NCBI RefSeq assembly: GCF_020559915.1
Contig: NZ_JAJCLZ010000002.1
Location: 1 to 64,000, forward strand
DNA length: 64,000 nt
DNA from: Ruminococcus sp. 210702-SL.1.03
GTDB taxonomy: Bacteria > Bacillota > Clostridia > Oscillospirales > Ruminococcaceae
Direction of reading: 5' to 3'
In this document: positions 48,683-56,936 of the stretch, in pieces
Position numbering within the stretch: the first letter of the stretch is position 1
Layout of the letters: each line of letters begins with the position of its first letter
The notes under the pieces: generated by a model
What the model saw: the letters and a program-made list of their open reading frames with translations, nothing else
What the model was told of the DNA's origin: nothing
The model's database searches: none
Translations under genes and position numbers: made by a program

Positions 48683-50170
48683 TTAGCCGGTGGGACGTAA
48701 GCGCGGGCTGTCCGCGTAGCGCTCCTGCACCGCCTTTATCTCGTCGAAATGCTCGACAAAAACGTCCACCACGCGGGGGTCGAAGTGCTCGCCGCGCTCG
48801 TTGACTATCATTTCGTAAGCCTGCTCGCTGTACCACGCCTTTTTGTACGAGCGGTTGCTGGTCAGCGCGTCGTAAACGTCCGCCACCGCGGTTATGCGTG
48901 CCTCTATCGCTATCTCCTCGCCCTTCATGCCGAGGTAGCCGCCGCCGTTGTACTTTTCGTGGTGCTGCTGGGCGATGACGCGCGCTACGCTCATTATCTC
49001 GCCGGGGGCGTTGTGCAGCAGATTTTCGCCGATGACAACGTGATTTTTCATCACCTTGTACTCCTCATCGGTCAGCCTGCCTTTCTTTTCCAGTATCTCG
49101 GGCGGTATCAGCAGTTTGCCGACGTCGTGCATCATCGAGGCTATGCGGATATTTTCTACGGTGTTGTGGTCGTAGCCCATGCCCTCAGCCAGTATGCGCG
49201 CGTATTCCGAAACGCGCTTGATGTGCTGGCCGGTCTGCCCCGATTTTGCCTCCGTTATCTCTGCGAAAGCCAGCGTTACCTGTTCCTGCGCGGCGAGCGA
49301 TTCTTTTGAAAGCGAAACTATCTCGCTGCTTTCCTCTATATGGCGGAAAAGTATGTTGTAGGAAAGCTGCGCCGATATGTAAAGTATCACGGTGAATATC
49401 AGTATCACAATGTAGTACGCCGTGTCCATATTGCCATTAGCTTCCATCATTATTTCCAGCCCCAGCAGTATCGTCAGCAGTGCGAAGTTGATGGTAGGCA
49501 GGGTGTTTATCTGCCGCAGCGCTTTCGAGTCGGGCTGGCGGCGCATAAACTCTATCTTCTCAGCCGCCGACTGATAGAATATCAGCAGCATCGTGATAAA
49601 GCTGACGGTAGAGATCAGCCCCGAGATGGTCGCGTTTATCTCAGTAATTGGCAGTGTTACCAGCGTTCCGGTGACGTACATATAAAGCACCGCCATGTAC
49701 ACGAATACGCCCAGTCCGTGCGAACAGCCGATTATCCTGCAATAGCTGCGGATAACGGCGACGAGTATCGGCACGGCGGTCACGGCGGCGAGTGCCAGAG
49801 TAAAAAGCAGCCCGTCGTTTGTCGCGGCGGCTACGCCTGTCTTGATAAAAAAGCCGCGCTGCGCGGAAAGCGAGGGCATAAGCGCCACATCGCTGGAAAA
49901 CTCTACCACCCCGAGCGCCAGCAGAAATGCGTTTACTATCATCTCAAGCGCTATGAATGCGAAAATGAAAAGCAAAAAGAAGCCGATGGGCGAAACGAAT
50001 ATCAGCTTTATCAGCTTTTTGCGGTGCTTTCTGCGCATAGCGGGGTCAGCGTCGCGCTCGGCTTTGGGCAGGTCTTTTGAGAGAAAAAGTATATCGTTCA
50101 AAAATATGAATATCAAGGCTGGTATAGCCATATTTACCAGATTGCTGAATATCCCGATAGCGTTCTCCAT
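48683..50170 (-). CDS. membrane HD-GYP domain protein, probable c-di-GMP phosphodiesterase
   Basis: 495 residues. About eight membrane helices (~8-300) form an unknown sensor, followed by a short coiled coil and an HD-GYP domain (~325-480). Metal and signature residues are present: GQHIKRVSEYA, ASMMHDVGKLLIP (HD), KNHVVIGENLL (the H of the second motif), QQHHEKYNGGGY (HHE...GGGY for HHExxDGxGYP) and ADVYDALTSNRSYKKAW. YNGGGY replaces the DGxGYP Asp with Asn, but hydrolysis remains likely. ATG 50170 has AGGGGG ~9 bases upstream; upstream in-frame codons lack an SD. Confidence 0.9.
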   Translation of the reverse strand: MENAIGIFSNLVNMAIPALIFIFLNDILFLSKDLPKAERDADPAMRRKHRKKLIKLIFVSPIGFFLLFIFAFIALEMIVNAFLLALGVVEFSSDVALMPSLSAQRGFFIKTGVAAATNDGLLFTLALAAVTAVPILVAVIRSYCRIIGCSHGLGVFVYMAVLYMYVTGTLVTLPITEINATISGLISTVSFITMLLIFYQSAAEKIEFMRRQPDSKALRQINTLPTINFALLTILLGLEIMMEANGNMDTAYYIVILIFTVILYISAQLSYNILFRHIEESSEIVSLSKESLAAQEQVTLAFAEITEAKSGQTGQHIKRVSEYARILAEGMGYDHNTVENIRIASMMHDVGKLLIPPEILEKKGRLTDEEYKVMKNHVVIGENLLHNAPGEIMSVARVIAQQHHEKYNGGGYLGMKGEEIAIEARITAVADVYDALTSNRSYKKAWYSEQAYEMIVNERGEHFDPRVVDVFVEHFDEIKAVQERYADSPRLRPTG

Positions 50171-50283
50171 TTCAAGCTTCCCCCTTTCGCTTCGGACATT
50201 AGTATATAGTACATTAGTACTAAAGTATATTTTAACATATTTTTGCCGAATTGTCCAGCCTTTTTTGACGAATTTTCTAAAAC

Positions 50284-50309
50284 AAAAACGGCGCATTTTT
50301 CAGCGCCGT
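50284..50309 (-). terminator. terminator of the AI-2E family gene
   Basis: Perfect 7-bp ACGGCGC / GCGCCGT stem, then TTTTTG on the minus strand. Confidence 0.75.
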
Positions 50310-50325
50310 CCCTATTCGACATATA

Positions 50326-51558
50326 TCAATCTTCTGCATTATCCGCAGGTTCGGGGGTATCGGGCGTATCAGCCGTATCATCGACCGCCGCCTGCTCAGC
50401 CGCTCGGCGCTTTTTCTCAGCCCGCCGCTCGTTGCATATCTTTACCGCGTCGCCAAGCAGGCAGTAGAGCACCGAGCATATAGGCACGGCAACGAACATA
50501 CCGAATATCCCGCCGACGTTGCCGCCGATGGTGATGGCGAAAAGCACCCACATACTCGGCAGACCCACTGATTTTCCCACAACTTTCGGGTAGATGAGGT
50601 TGCCCTCTATCTGCTGAAGGATTATCATGAATATCACGAAGAATATCGCCTGCTTGAACGAGGTTATCAGTATCAGCAGCGCGCCGATGCCCGTACCGAG
50701 AAACGCGCCGACTATGGGGATAAATGCCGTCACCGCTACCAGTACGCCGATGGTCGCCGCGTAGGGAAAGCCGAGTATCTTCATGCCCAGAGCGCAGAGC
50801 GAACCGAGTATGCAGGCTTCCAAGCTCTGACCCGAGAGGAAGTTTGAGAAGGTGGCTTTTGAAAGATTGCCGACGTGCGCCAGCCGCCTTACCGTCTTTT
50901 CGGGCAGGAAAGCCGTGCAGGTGCGGTAAAGCTGGCTTTTCAGCTTCTCTTTCCGCGCCAGCATATATACTGAAAATACCAGCCCGATGAAGAAATTCAC
51001 CATGCCGCTCACCATATCCGTCGCGAAATTTATCGTGCCCGTGAGCGCGTCGGAGATTATCGTGCTGTTGTGCAGTTTGTCGGTGAGGGTGGCTATAACT
51101 TTGTCGGCGGAAAGCCCCGCTTTGTTTATCCAGTTGTTGAGCGCGGCGTTGTTCGAGGCTTTATTGAAAACGCGCACTACGAAGTCCGGCACCTGCTCGC
51201 TTAGCTGCACCACCGTTTCTTTCACCGATGGCACTACCAGCGCCAGCACCAGTACTATCACACCCGCGCAGATAACGTAGGTCAGCGCGAGGGATACGGG
51301 GCGGGCTATTTTCGCCGACAGTTTTCCGCGGCTGCCGTCCTTTTTCGGGCGAAAGAGATTGCGCTCGATGAAGCTCATCGGCACGTTCAGCATAAGCGCC
51401 AGCACAAAGCCTATTATGAATGGTGAAAGCACGCCGAAAAGCAGAGCCAGCCAGTGCTCCACCACCTTGTAATTTGCCAGTCCCCAGTACAGCACCACGC
51501 CGACCACCACTATCGCCAGCGTTTGCAAAAAATGTTTTAGTTCGCGTTTGTTTTTCAT
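50326..51558 (-). CDS. AI-2E family transporter
   Basis: 410 residues with ~8 membrane helices in the AI-2E/PerM arrangement: two N-terminal helices, a soluble helical stretch (~120-190), then the conserved core (LSGQSLEACILG, GVLVAVTAFIPIVGAFLG, QQIEGNLIYPKVVGKSVGLPS). Members export AI-2 or move ions; the substrate cannot be told from sequence. The C-terminus is a charged Ala/Asp/Pro tail (~370-410). ATG 51558 has AGGAG 9 bases upstream. Two copies of a 28-base repeat lie in its leader. Confidence 0.9.
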   Translation of the reverse strand: MKNKRELKHFLQTLAIVVVGVVLYWGLANYKVVEHWLALLFGVLSPFIIGFVLALMLNVPMSFIERNLFRPKKDGSRGKLSAKIARPVSLALTYVICAGVIVLVLALVVPSVKETVVQLSEQVPDFVVRVFNKASNNAALNNWINKAGLSADKVIATLTDKLHNSTIISDALTGTINFATDMVSGMVNFFIGLVFSVYMLARKEKLKSQLYRTCTAFLPEKTVRRLAHVGNLSKATFSNFLSGQSLEACILGSLCALGMKILGFPYAATIGVLVAVTAFIPIVGAFLGTGIGALLILITSFKQAIFFVIFMIILQQIEGNLIYPKVVGKSVGLPSMWVLFAITIGGNVGGIFGMFVAVPICSVLYCLLGDAVKICNERRAEKKRRAAEQAAVDDTADTPDTPEPADNAED

Positions 51559-51576
51559 ATGCCGCTCCTGTTTTTC

Positions 51577-51632
51577 CGTCCGTTGCCTGTTTTCCTATTA
51601 TGATCGTCCGTTGCCTGTTTTCCTATTATGAT
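51577..51632. repeat. perfect tandem 28-base duplication in the AI-2E gene leader
   Basis: The unit beginning CGTCCGTTGCCTG and ending CCTATTATGAT occurs at 51577-51604 and again at 51605-51632 without mismatch. On the minus strand each unit contains CATAAT and AGGAAAAC, so a -10-like or SD-like element is doubled. Confidence 0.85.
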
Positions 51633-51641
51633 TATGTGGTG

Positions 51642-51672
51642 AAAAAGCGGCGCATATTCAACGCCGCCGTTT
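51642..51672 (-). terminator. terminator of ilvB
   Basis: GCGGCG / CGCCGC stem with T-runs on both sides; serves ilvB on the minus strand. Confidence 0.7.
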
Positions 51673-51708
51673 TTCAGTTATCAATATGTATTTCTGTCTG
51701 TCAGACTT

Positions 51709-53394
51709 TTAGTCCAGCGAGATCTCCATTATCGGGTCGAGAACATCTCCGCCGGGGGCTACCATAGGCAGTACGTTCACGTCCTTGTCGATAACACATT
51801 CTACCAGGCAGGGTCTGCCGCAGTCGAGAGCTTTTTTCAAGCCCGCCTCTATCTCGTCCTTCTTGGTTATGCGAACGCCCTCTATGCCGAAAGCCTCCGC
51901 CAGCTTCATCATGTCAGTTCCGCGGTCGATGTCGGTCTGCGAGAAGCGCTTGCCGTAGAATATCCTCTGCCACTGGCGCACCATTCCGAGTACGTTGTTT
52001 GTGAAAACAAGCTCGATAACGGGTATGCCGTGCTTTGCCAGAGTAGAAAGCTCGTTGCAGTTCATGAAAAAGCTGCCGTCGCCCGCTATGTTTATAACAT
52101 ACTTATCGGGGTTGCCGACCTTAGCGCCTATCGCCGCGCCTAGGCCGTAGCCCATAGTGCCGAGTCCGCCGCTGGAAGCAAAGCTGCGCGGCTGAGTGAA
52201 ATCGTAAAACTGCGCCGTCCACATCTGGTGCTGACCTACTTCGGTAGTGATGATGGCGTTGTTCCCCGCAAGCGCGTTCAGTGTGCGGATAACGTCGCAG
52301 GGCAGTACCTCGTCCGCTTCGTGTATAGGCTTCATATTCAGCGCGTAGGTCTTTTTCCATTCTTCCACCTGCGCCATCCACTCGGGGCGGCTCTCCTGCG
52401 CAAGCGCCTTGTTCAGCTCGGCGAGAACGTATTTCAGGTCGCCGTTTACATAGCAGTCGGGCGCTACGTTTTTGCCTATCTCGGCGGGGTCTATCTCAAC
52501 GTGCAGTACTTTCGTGTGCTTTGCAAATGTCTTTGTGTTCAGCGCCACGCGGTCGGAAAAGCGCGAGCCGAGAACTATCATAAGGTCGCACTCTTTCAGC
52601 GAGAGCGCCGCGGTCTTTGTGCCGTGCATACCTAGCATTCCTACGAAATGCGGGTCTTTGTTGTTAAAAGCAGCCTGTCCCATCAGCGAGAGCGAAATGG
52701 GGGCGTCGAGCTTTTTTACAAACTCTGTCAGCTCCGCCTCGGCGCTGCATGATACCACGCCGCCGCCCGCGTAGATAAAGGGGCGTTCGCTCGACTTTAT
52801 CAGCTCCGCCGCCTGCGCTATGCGCTCGCCTATGTCTTCGGGATTGTGGTTGACGGGCTTCTGCGGCTGTTTCGGGGTAAATTCGCACTTGGCCGCCGTG
52901 ATGTCTTTGGGTATGTCGATAAGTACAGGGCCTTTTCTGCCCTCGTTGGCTATGTAGAAAGCCTTGCGCACCGTATCGGCAAGGTCGTGAACGTCTTTAA
53001 CTATAAAATTGTGCTTGGTAACGGGCATAGTGATGCCGCAAATGTCTACCTCCTGAAAAGAGTCAAGACCCAGCGCGCTCGTGCCGACGTTTCCCGTAAT
53101 GGCAACGAGGGGGATAGAGTCCATATTCGCGGTGGCGATACCGGTAACGAGGTTGGTAGCGCCCGGGCCGGAGGTAGCTATAACTACGCCGGTCTTGCCG
53201 GTAGTGCGCGCAAAGCCGTCCGCCGCGTGGCAGGCCGCCTGCTCGTGCGCGGTGATAACGTGATGTATCTTATCTGAATACATATAAAGTGCGTCGTAGA
53301 TATTGAGAACAGCGCCGCCGGGATAGCCGAAAACGGTATCAGCGCCCTGCTCGAGCAAACATTCAAGCAGTATTTCAGAGCCGTTAAGTAACAT
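51709..53394 (-). CDS. ilvB: acetolactate synthase large subunit
   Basis: 561 residues, normal length. Makes acetolactate or acetohydroxybutyrate, the first step of branched-chain amino acid synthesis, using ThDP and FAD. Catalytic Glu51 in TAHEQAACHAA, the FAD-region GSRFSDRV, and the ThDP motif GDGSFFMNCNELSTL (~425-440) are intact. The product is expected to need a small regulatory subunit (IlvN), which is not adjacent. ATG 53394 has GGAGG ~8 bases upstream and a perfect-consensus promoter; the ~45-base leader is too short for a T-box or leader-peptide attenuator. Confidence 0.95.
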   Translation of the reverse strand: MLLNGSEILLECLLEQGADTVFGYPGGAVLNIYDALYMYSDKIHHVITAHEQAACHAADGFARTTGKTGVVIATSGPGATNLVTGIATANMDSIPLVAITGNVGTSALGLDSFQEVDICGITMPVTKHNFIVKDVHDLADTVRKAFYIANEGRKGPVLIDIPKDITAAKCEFTPKQPQKPVNHNPEDIGERIAQAAELIKSSERPFIYAGGGVVSCSAEAELTEFVKKLDAPISLSLMGQAAFNNKDPHFVGMLGMHGTKTAALSLKECDLMIVLGSRFSDRVALNTKTFAKHTKVLHVEIDPAEIGKNVAPDCYVNGDLKYVLAELNKALAQESRPEWMAQVEEWKKTYALNMKPIHEADEVLPCDVIRTLNALAGNNAIITTEVGQHQMWTAQFYDFTQPRSFASSGGLGTMGYGLGAAIGAKVGNPDKYVINIAGDGSFFMNCNELSTLAKHGIPVIELVFTNNVLGMVRQWQRIFYGKRFSQTDIDRGTDMMKLAEAFGIEGVRITKKDEIEAGLKKALDCGRPCLVECVIDKDVNVLPMVAPGGDVLDPIMEISLD

Positions 53395-53443
53395 TTAGAG
53401 ATTCCTCCATCTTAAACATAGGATAATTTGAATATACCTTTTT

Positions 53444-53472
53444 ATTATACACCACTTGTCGCATTTTGTCAA
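53444..53472 (-). promoter_or_regulatory. consensus sigma-A promoter of ilvB
   Basis: Minus strand TTGACA, 17 bases, TATAAT; perfect match. Confidence 0.85.
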
Positions 53473-53497
53473 TACTTGCGCGCGCCTTTACAGCCCA

Positions 53498-53854
53498 TTA
53501 TAGCAGCAGATACCCCAGCCCCAGCAGCAGCTTCATATCCGCCTTATTTTTGTATAGTATGTATATCAGCAGGGCTATCATCGCTTTTTCCTCGTCTATC
53601 GGTATCCCCGCGAGGTTAAAGAGCGCGCCTTTTTTTTCGGCGTGCCCGCCATTTTGCCCGCCGCCCGAATTATCTGCAACGCTTTGGGTATTCAGCCCGT
53701 TCAGCCCGACCGCGCCCGCCGTATTTGCCGTTTCGGACGAATTGCTCATGCCGCTCATGCCGCCCTCCTGCGTGTAACTCCGCGAACGCCGCTGCATTTC
53801 CATGACGCGCTTTACCGCTTCCTCCTGCATACTGCGAAAATCGCTCTCAGCCAA
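53498..53854 (-). CDS. conserved small hypothetical protein (118 residues)
   Basis: Charged N-terminus (FRSMQEEAVKRVMEMQRR), Gly/Asn/Ser-rich middle (~30-75) and a conserved-looking C-terminus PIDEEKAMIALLIYILYKNK followed by a Leu-rich end. I recall similar small proteins encoded in pairs in Clostridia, without known function. TTG 53854 is within the last codons of the upstream gene (8-base overlap), so translation is coupled. A membrane-peripheral role is possible from the hydrophobic C-terminus. Confidence 0.65.
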   Translation of the reverse strand: MAESDFRSMQEEAVKRVMEMQRRSRSYTQEGGMSGMSNSSETANTAGAVGLNGLNTQSVADNSGGGQNGGHAEKKGALFNLAGIPIDEEKAMIALLIYILYKNKADMKLLLGLGYLLL

Positions 53855-54395
53855 AAAGATCGCCCCCCAGCAGACCGCTCTCTTTTATGAGCGGGTAGGC
53901 AGCCATCAGGCGGAATATTTTTACCAGCCTGTCTACCTTTTTCTGATTTTCCTCTTTCAGCAGCGGCTTGAGCGCATAAAGCAGCGCGATGTTTTTGTCG
54001 TTCGCCCCGCTTGAGGATATAACGCTGCCTATCTGCATTATCCGCGCTATGTCGGGCATATCCCCCGCGGGCGGGGCGGGCGGCGAGGGCTGCGCTGCCG
54101 CGTTTGTCTGCTGACCTGACTGACCCGTCTGACCCTGCTGACCGGACTGACCGCCCATTCCCGCCATCAGCGAACTCAGCATAGATGAAAGGTCGCCCAT
54201 TCCGCCCGAATTGTCTGTATTCGTATTGCCCGAGCCGCTAATATTGCCCGAGTTGCCGACGTTGCCCAAATCGCCCGCGCCGCCGTCCGAAGAATTATCC
54301 GACCCCGCGCCGAACATCGAGGCGAGCTGCGAGATCTGCTGCATACTCTGCGGGTCGTTCAGCACATCTGAAAGCTTGCTCATCAGATCGTCCAC
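53847..54395 (-). CDS. conserved small hypothetical protein (182 residues)
   Basis: Two structured ends joined by a long Gly/Ser/Asn/Gln linker (~30-115): an N-terminal helix (MSKLSDVLNDPQSMQQISQL) and a C-terminal helical domain (LLYALKPLLKEENQKKVDRL). The pattern 'DP + helix, low-complexity linker, LKPLL' recurs in Clostridia next to the 118-residue partner. GTG 54395 is 10 bases after AGGAG; GTG 54404 would touch the SD. No catalytic motif. Function unknown; coupling suggests the two proteins form a complex. Confidence 0.65.
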   Translation of the reverse strand: MDDLMSKLSDVLNDPQSMQQISQLASMFGAGSDNSSDGGAGDLGNVGNSGNISGSGNTNTDNSGGMGDLSSMLSSLMAGMGGQSGQQGQTGQSGQQTNAAAQPSPPAPPAGDMPDIARIMQIGSVISSSGANDKNIALLYALKPLLKEENQKKVDRLVKIFRLMAAYPLIKESGLLGGDLFG

Positions 54396-54440
54396 ACCGC
54401 CCACGCTCCTTTCCTTATAATATCAGCTGCCGAGCAGCCG

Positions 54441-54773
54441 TCATCTGCCCCTGCCGAAGCCGCCCTTGCTTATGTTTTTCAGCATTTGCGCGGCAGAGGG
54501 GTCTTTCGCCAGCTTTTCGGCAGCCGCGGGGTCTTTCATAGCGGCGCGCACCGCGTCGAACTTAGGGTCGGGGTTATTCTGCACCGCCTTCACCAACTCG
54601 CCGCTCTCGATCTTAGCGCGCAGCATAGCGGGCGGCACGCCGAGCTTTTTGGAAGCCATATTTATAAGCATCTCGAGCGCGCGGGGGTCGGGCTGATTCG
54701 ACTGATTTGACTGGTTGGACTGTGAGTTATCATCGGCTGGCTGATTTAAATTTTTGTTCAAAGTATTTTTCAT
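54441..54773 (-). CDS. small hypothetical protein (110 residues)
   Basis: Asn/Gln/Ser-rich N-terminus with repeated NQS units (~15-28), then a helical domain (ALEMLINMASKKLGVPPAML, ~31-100) and a Gly/Arg tail (KGGFGRGR). Not recognised. ATG 54773 has AAGGAG 8 bases upstream. It is the first gene of a likely three-gene operon with the two proteins downstream, with which it shares the low-complexity Asn/Gln style; divergent from the phosphodiesterase gene. Confidence 0.65.
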   Translation of the reverse strand: MKNTLNKNLNQPADDNSQSNQSNQSNQPDPRALEMLINMASKKLGVPPAMLRAKIESGELVKAVQNNPDPKFDAVRAAMKDPAAAEKLAKDPSAAQMLKNISKGGFGRGR

Positions 54774-54863
54774 AAAAATTTCTCCTTTATTAGAATTATT
54801 TCATATAAATATATGCTATAATACATTATAAAATACAGGTAAAAGAAAGGAACTTGTGGCACA

Positions 54864-55340
54864 ATGCGCTTAGTGGTATTTTCAGACACTCACGGCAATT
54901 TCAGAGCAGCTCGCGAGATCGTCGAGAGAAACGAGAACGTGTATACATTTATCTTTTTGGGCGACGGCGAGCGCGAGATAGACAAGCTGCGCATAGTTTA
55001 CCCCGAGAAAATGATACTTAACGTAGCGGGCAACTGCGATTACAATTCGTTCACGCCGAACAGCGATCTTTACAACGCGGGCAAAGTGAAAGTGCTTTTC
55101 ACGCACGGTCACAGGTTCAATGTAAAGTACGGCACCGATATGCTGCTCGCGAAAGCGAAGGAAGTAGGCGCAGAGATAGCGCTTTTCGGTCATACACACG
55201 AGCGTTATTACAAGTATGAGGACGGCGTTACCCTGCTGAACCCCGGCAGCGCATCGTGTCCGCGCGATGGAAAGCCGCCCTGCTATGCCTTTATCGACAT
55301 CACCCCGAACGGCATAATGTGCAACCATGTAGACCTCTGA
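54864..55340 (+). CDS. YfcE/MJ0936-family metallophosphoesterase
   Basis: 158 residues, the minimal calcineurin-like fold. Metal ligands: FSDTHGN (7-13), GDGERE (~33), AGNCDYN (~55-61; the GNCD/GNHD motif), FTHGHRF (~79) and FGHTHERY (~109-113). Typical activity is on phosphodiesters or phosphoprotein; the substrate is unknown. Cytoplasmic. ATG 54864 has AAAGGA upstream at a longish spacing. A terminator follows at 55388. Confidence 0.92.
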   Translation: MRLVVFSDTHGNFRAAREIVERNENVYTFIFLGDGEREIDKLRIVYPEKMILNVAGNCDYNSFTPNSDLYNAGKVKVLFTHGHRFNVKYGTDMLLAKAKEVGAEIALFGHTHERYYKYEDGVTLLNPGSASCPRDGKPPCYAFIDITPNGIMCNHVDL

Positions 55341-55387
55341 CCCGCCTTAGCAGTATATGCGTCGGCGGAAATATATGTGAAGATCAA

Positions 55388-55429
55388 AGCCCCCCGGCAA
55401 GCGAAAAGCTAAAGCCGAGGGGCTGTTTT
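55388..55429 (+). terminator. terminator after the phosphodiesterase gene
   Basis: AGCCCC..CGGC / GCCG.GGGGCT stem (55388-55424) followed by GTTTTGG and TTTTTG. Confidence 0.75.
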
Positions 55430-55438
55430 GGTTTTTGT

Positions 55439-55467
55439 TTGACAAATTTCTACAAGTATGCTATAAT
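55439..55467 (+). promoter_or_regulatory. toxin C promoter
   Basis: TTGACA, 17 bases, TATAAT; the -10 is better than in copies A, B and D (TACAAT). Confidence 0.8.
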
Positions 55468-55530
55468 AGTCACAAGGCGTACTGCAAAGACGGGTTCAAT
55501 TCTATCCTCCAGAGATGGAGGTGAGCAAGT

Positions 55531-55620
55531 GTGAGCGTTTCAGATGTGATCTCGTTATTACTCTTGATAACAAACATAGTCGGATTAGTTTTCGACATTT
55601 GCAACAACAAAAAGAAATAA
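55531..55620 (+). CDS. small hydrophobic peptide, type I toxin-like, copy C
   Basis: 29 codons starting GTG 55531: MSVSDVISLLLLITNIVGLV then FDICNNKKK. The tail is identical to copy B. GGAGG lies 9 bases upstream inside the CCTCC-AGAGAT-GGAGG hairpin. The leader begins GGCGTACTGC as in the other copies. The element ends at the convergent antisense promoter (55710-55738). Confidence 0.72.
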   Translation: MSVSDVISLLLLITNIVGLVFDICNNKKK

Positions 55621-55703
55621 CCGCCCCACCTACCAAATAGGGCGATTATTTTAGATAATTCTTAGTTTGGAGGAGAACCGCTTACAGCAGTGCGCCTCTT
55701 GTT
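55606..55703 (-). ncRNA. antisense RNA of toxin locus C (predicted)
   Basis: Minus-strand promoter TTGACA (55738-55733), 17 bases, TATAAT (55715-55710). Ends at the AATAACCGCCC / GGGCGATTATT hairpin with a T-rich tail complementary to the AAAAAG codons of the toxin tail. Confidence 0.65.
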
Positions 55704-55752
55704 ATCTTAATTATACCACGCCGAGCGCGGTTTGTCAAGCGGTCAAACAAAC

Positions 55753-55813
55753 ATTTGACATTTGCAATAATAAAAAGAAATAACTGCCCCAAATCGCCAA
55801 AGGGCGTGGTGAG
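55753..55813 (+). pseudogene. deletion remnant of a fifth toxin locus
   Basis: CATTTGACA, the start of the usual promoter, is fused to TTTGCAATAATAAAAAGAAA, the last codons (DICNNKKK-like) of the toxin, then TAACTGCCCC and AAAGGGCG, the terminator stem. The leader and most of the reading frame are gone. The short shared string ATTTG(A)CA at both joints suggests recombination between the -35 region and the ACATTTGC of the toxin's end. Confidence 0.65.
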
Positions 55814-55876
55814 TCTGAACAGAAAAGGAAAAATGGTGAGTTAGAATAGCGATACAAATTGGAATTTGACAAGCCG

Positions 55877-56359
55877 TTATTGAATTTCCTTGATAAACAC
55901 TTGCATTCGCCTTGTTACAAGCTCATGGCTGTTTTTAATTTCTTCTTTATCTACCCATTTGTAAGCAATTGTTTCTCCTTCTTGAAGAAGAATGGAGTCT
56001 TTGTCACATTCGATATCGCATAAATATTCCACATAAATAGAATGATGTTTATTATGAACGACACGACCAATTTCGATTAAGTTTTCGGAACAAATGCCTG
56101 TTTCTTCTCTTAACTCTCTAACAGCACATTCTAAGGGGAGTTCTCCTTTTAATGCGGAGCCACCTGCGGTTAATTCCCACATACCGCCAAAATGCTTCCT
56201 TTTGTCCCTTTGCATAAGAAGATATTGTCCATCAGTATGTCGTACTGCAATTTCGCAAACTAAGTGATAAATCCCGTCTGGGATTTCATCGCCTCTTACT
56301 AACACAATGTTGTCAAGCTTGTTAAATTGATTATCATATGCGTCCCATAGTTCCAGCAT
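55877..56359 (-). CDS. NUDIX hydrolase, probably acquired
   Basis: 160 residues with the full Nudix box: Gly-rich start (TAGGSALKGE), RELREETGI (REUxEExGU) at ~85-97. Hydrolyses a nucleoside diphosphate linked to another moiety; substrate unknown, with the N-terminal WDAYD...IVLVRG as in isopentenyl-diphosphate-isomerase-like/YfcD-type Nudix proteins. Cytoplasmic. Visibly AT-richer with A/T-ending codons, unlike its neighbours, and it lies between the toxin remnant and toxin locus D, which points to horizontal transfer. ATG 56359 follows AGGTGTAC (SD GGAGGTG) at normal distance. Confidence 0.88.
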   Translation of the reverse strand: MLELWDAYDNQFNKLDNIVLVRGDEIPDGIYHLVCEIAVRHTDGQYLLMQRDKRKHFGGMWELTAGGSALKGELPLECAVRELREETGICSENLIEIGRVVHNKHHSIYVEYLCDIECDKDSILLQEGETIAYKWVDKEEIKNSHELVTRRMQVFIKEIQ

Positions 56360-56494
56360 AGTACACCTCCGCCAAATTCCGATTTGTCAATCTTTTTGTA
56401 TCGTACTCACTACTATAATTATACTCTCTCAGAAGCTTTTTGTCAATTCATCTAATAAAAATACTATGTAGTCATAGCACGCCCAAACAAACAT

Positions 56495-56523
56495 TTGACA
56501 AAGCCCGACAAATATGTTACAAT
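56495..56523 (+). promoter_or_regulatory. toxin D promoter
   Basis: TTGACA, 17 bases, TACAAT, the same as copies A and B. Confidence 0.8.
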
Positions 56524-56592
56524 ACCAATAAGGCGTACTGCACAAAAACGGTAGGCGGTTCAAATCTTCCTCCAGAGATGGAGGTGAGCAAT

Positions 56593-56682
56593 ATGGATAT
56601 GATGGAAGTATTCTACTTACTTAACCTGATTATCAACATAATCAAGCTCGTTCTTGATATTTGCGATAGAAAAAAGAAATAA
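56593..56682 (+). CDS. small hydrophobic peptide, type I toxin-like, copy D
   Basis: 29 codons from ATG 56593: MDMMEVFYLLNLIINIIKLV then LDICDRKKK. Same length, membrane helix and basic tail as copies A-C but with its own substitutions, so it is maintained rather than freshly duplicated. An open frame extends upstream to 56440, but the SD GGAGG and the masking hairpin fix the start at 56593. Confidence 0.72.
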   Translation: MDMMEVFYLLNLIINIIKLVLDICDRKKK

Positions 56683-56763
56683 CCGCCCCACTACCACATA
56701 GGACGGTTACATAAACATAACCCAATATGGAGGAGAACCGCTTACAGCAGTGCGCCTCTTGTT
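56668..56763 (-). ncRNA. antisense RNA of toxin locus D (predicted)
   Basis: Minus-strand promoter TTGACA (56798-56793), 17 bases, TATAAT (56775-56770). Ends at the TAACCG / CGGTTA hairpin (56680-56709) followed on the minus strand by a T-rich stretch. Confidence 0.65.
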
Positions 56764-56936
56764 ATCTATATTATACCACGCCGCGCGCGGTTTGTCAAGC
56801 ACTTTCCCGTTGATTTTGCGGCGGGGGACGGGTCGCCGACGGCGGCTGAAAAATATTTTCAAAAAAATTGTTTTAATGTGTAATATCCGCACGGTGTTTT
56901 ACGTCTATATTTATGGAAGGGCAAAAGGGGATTTTT

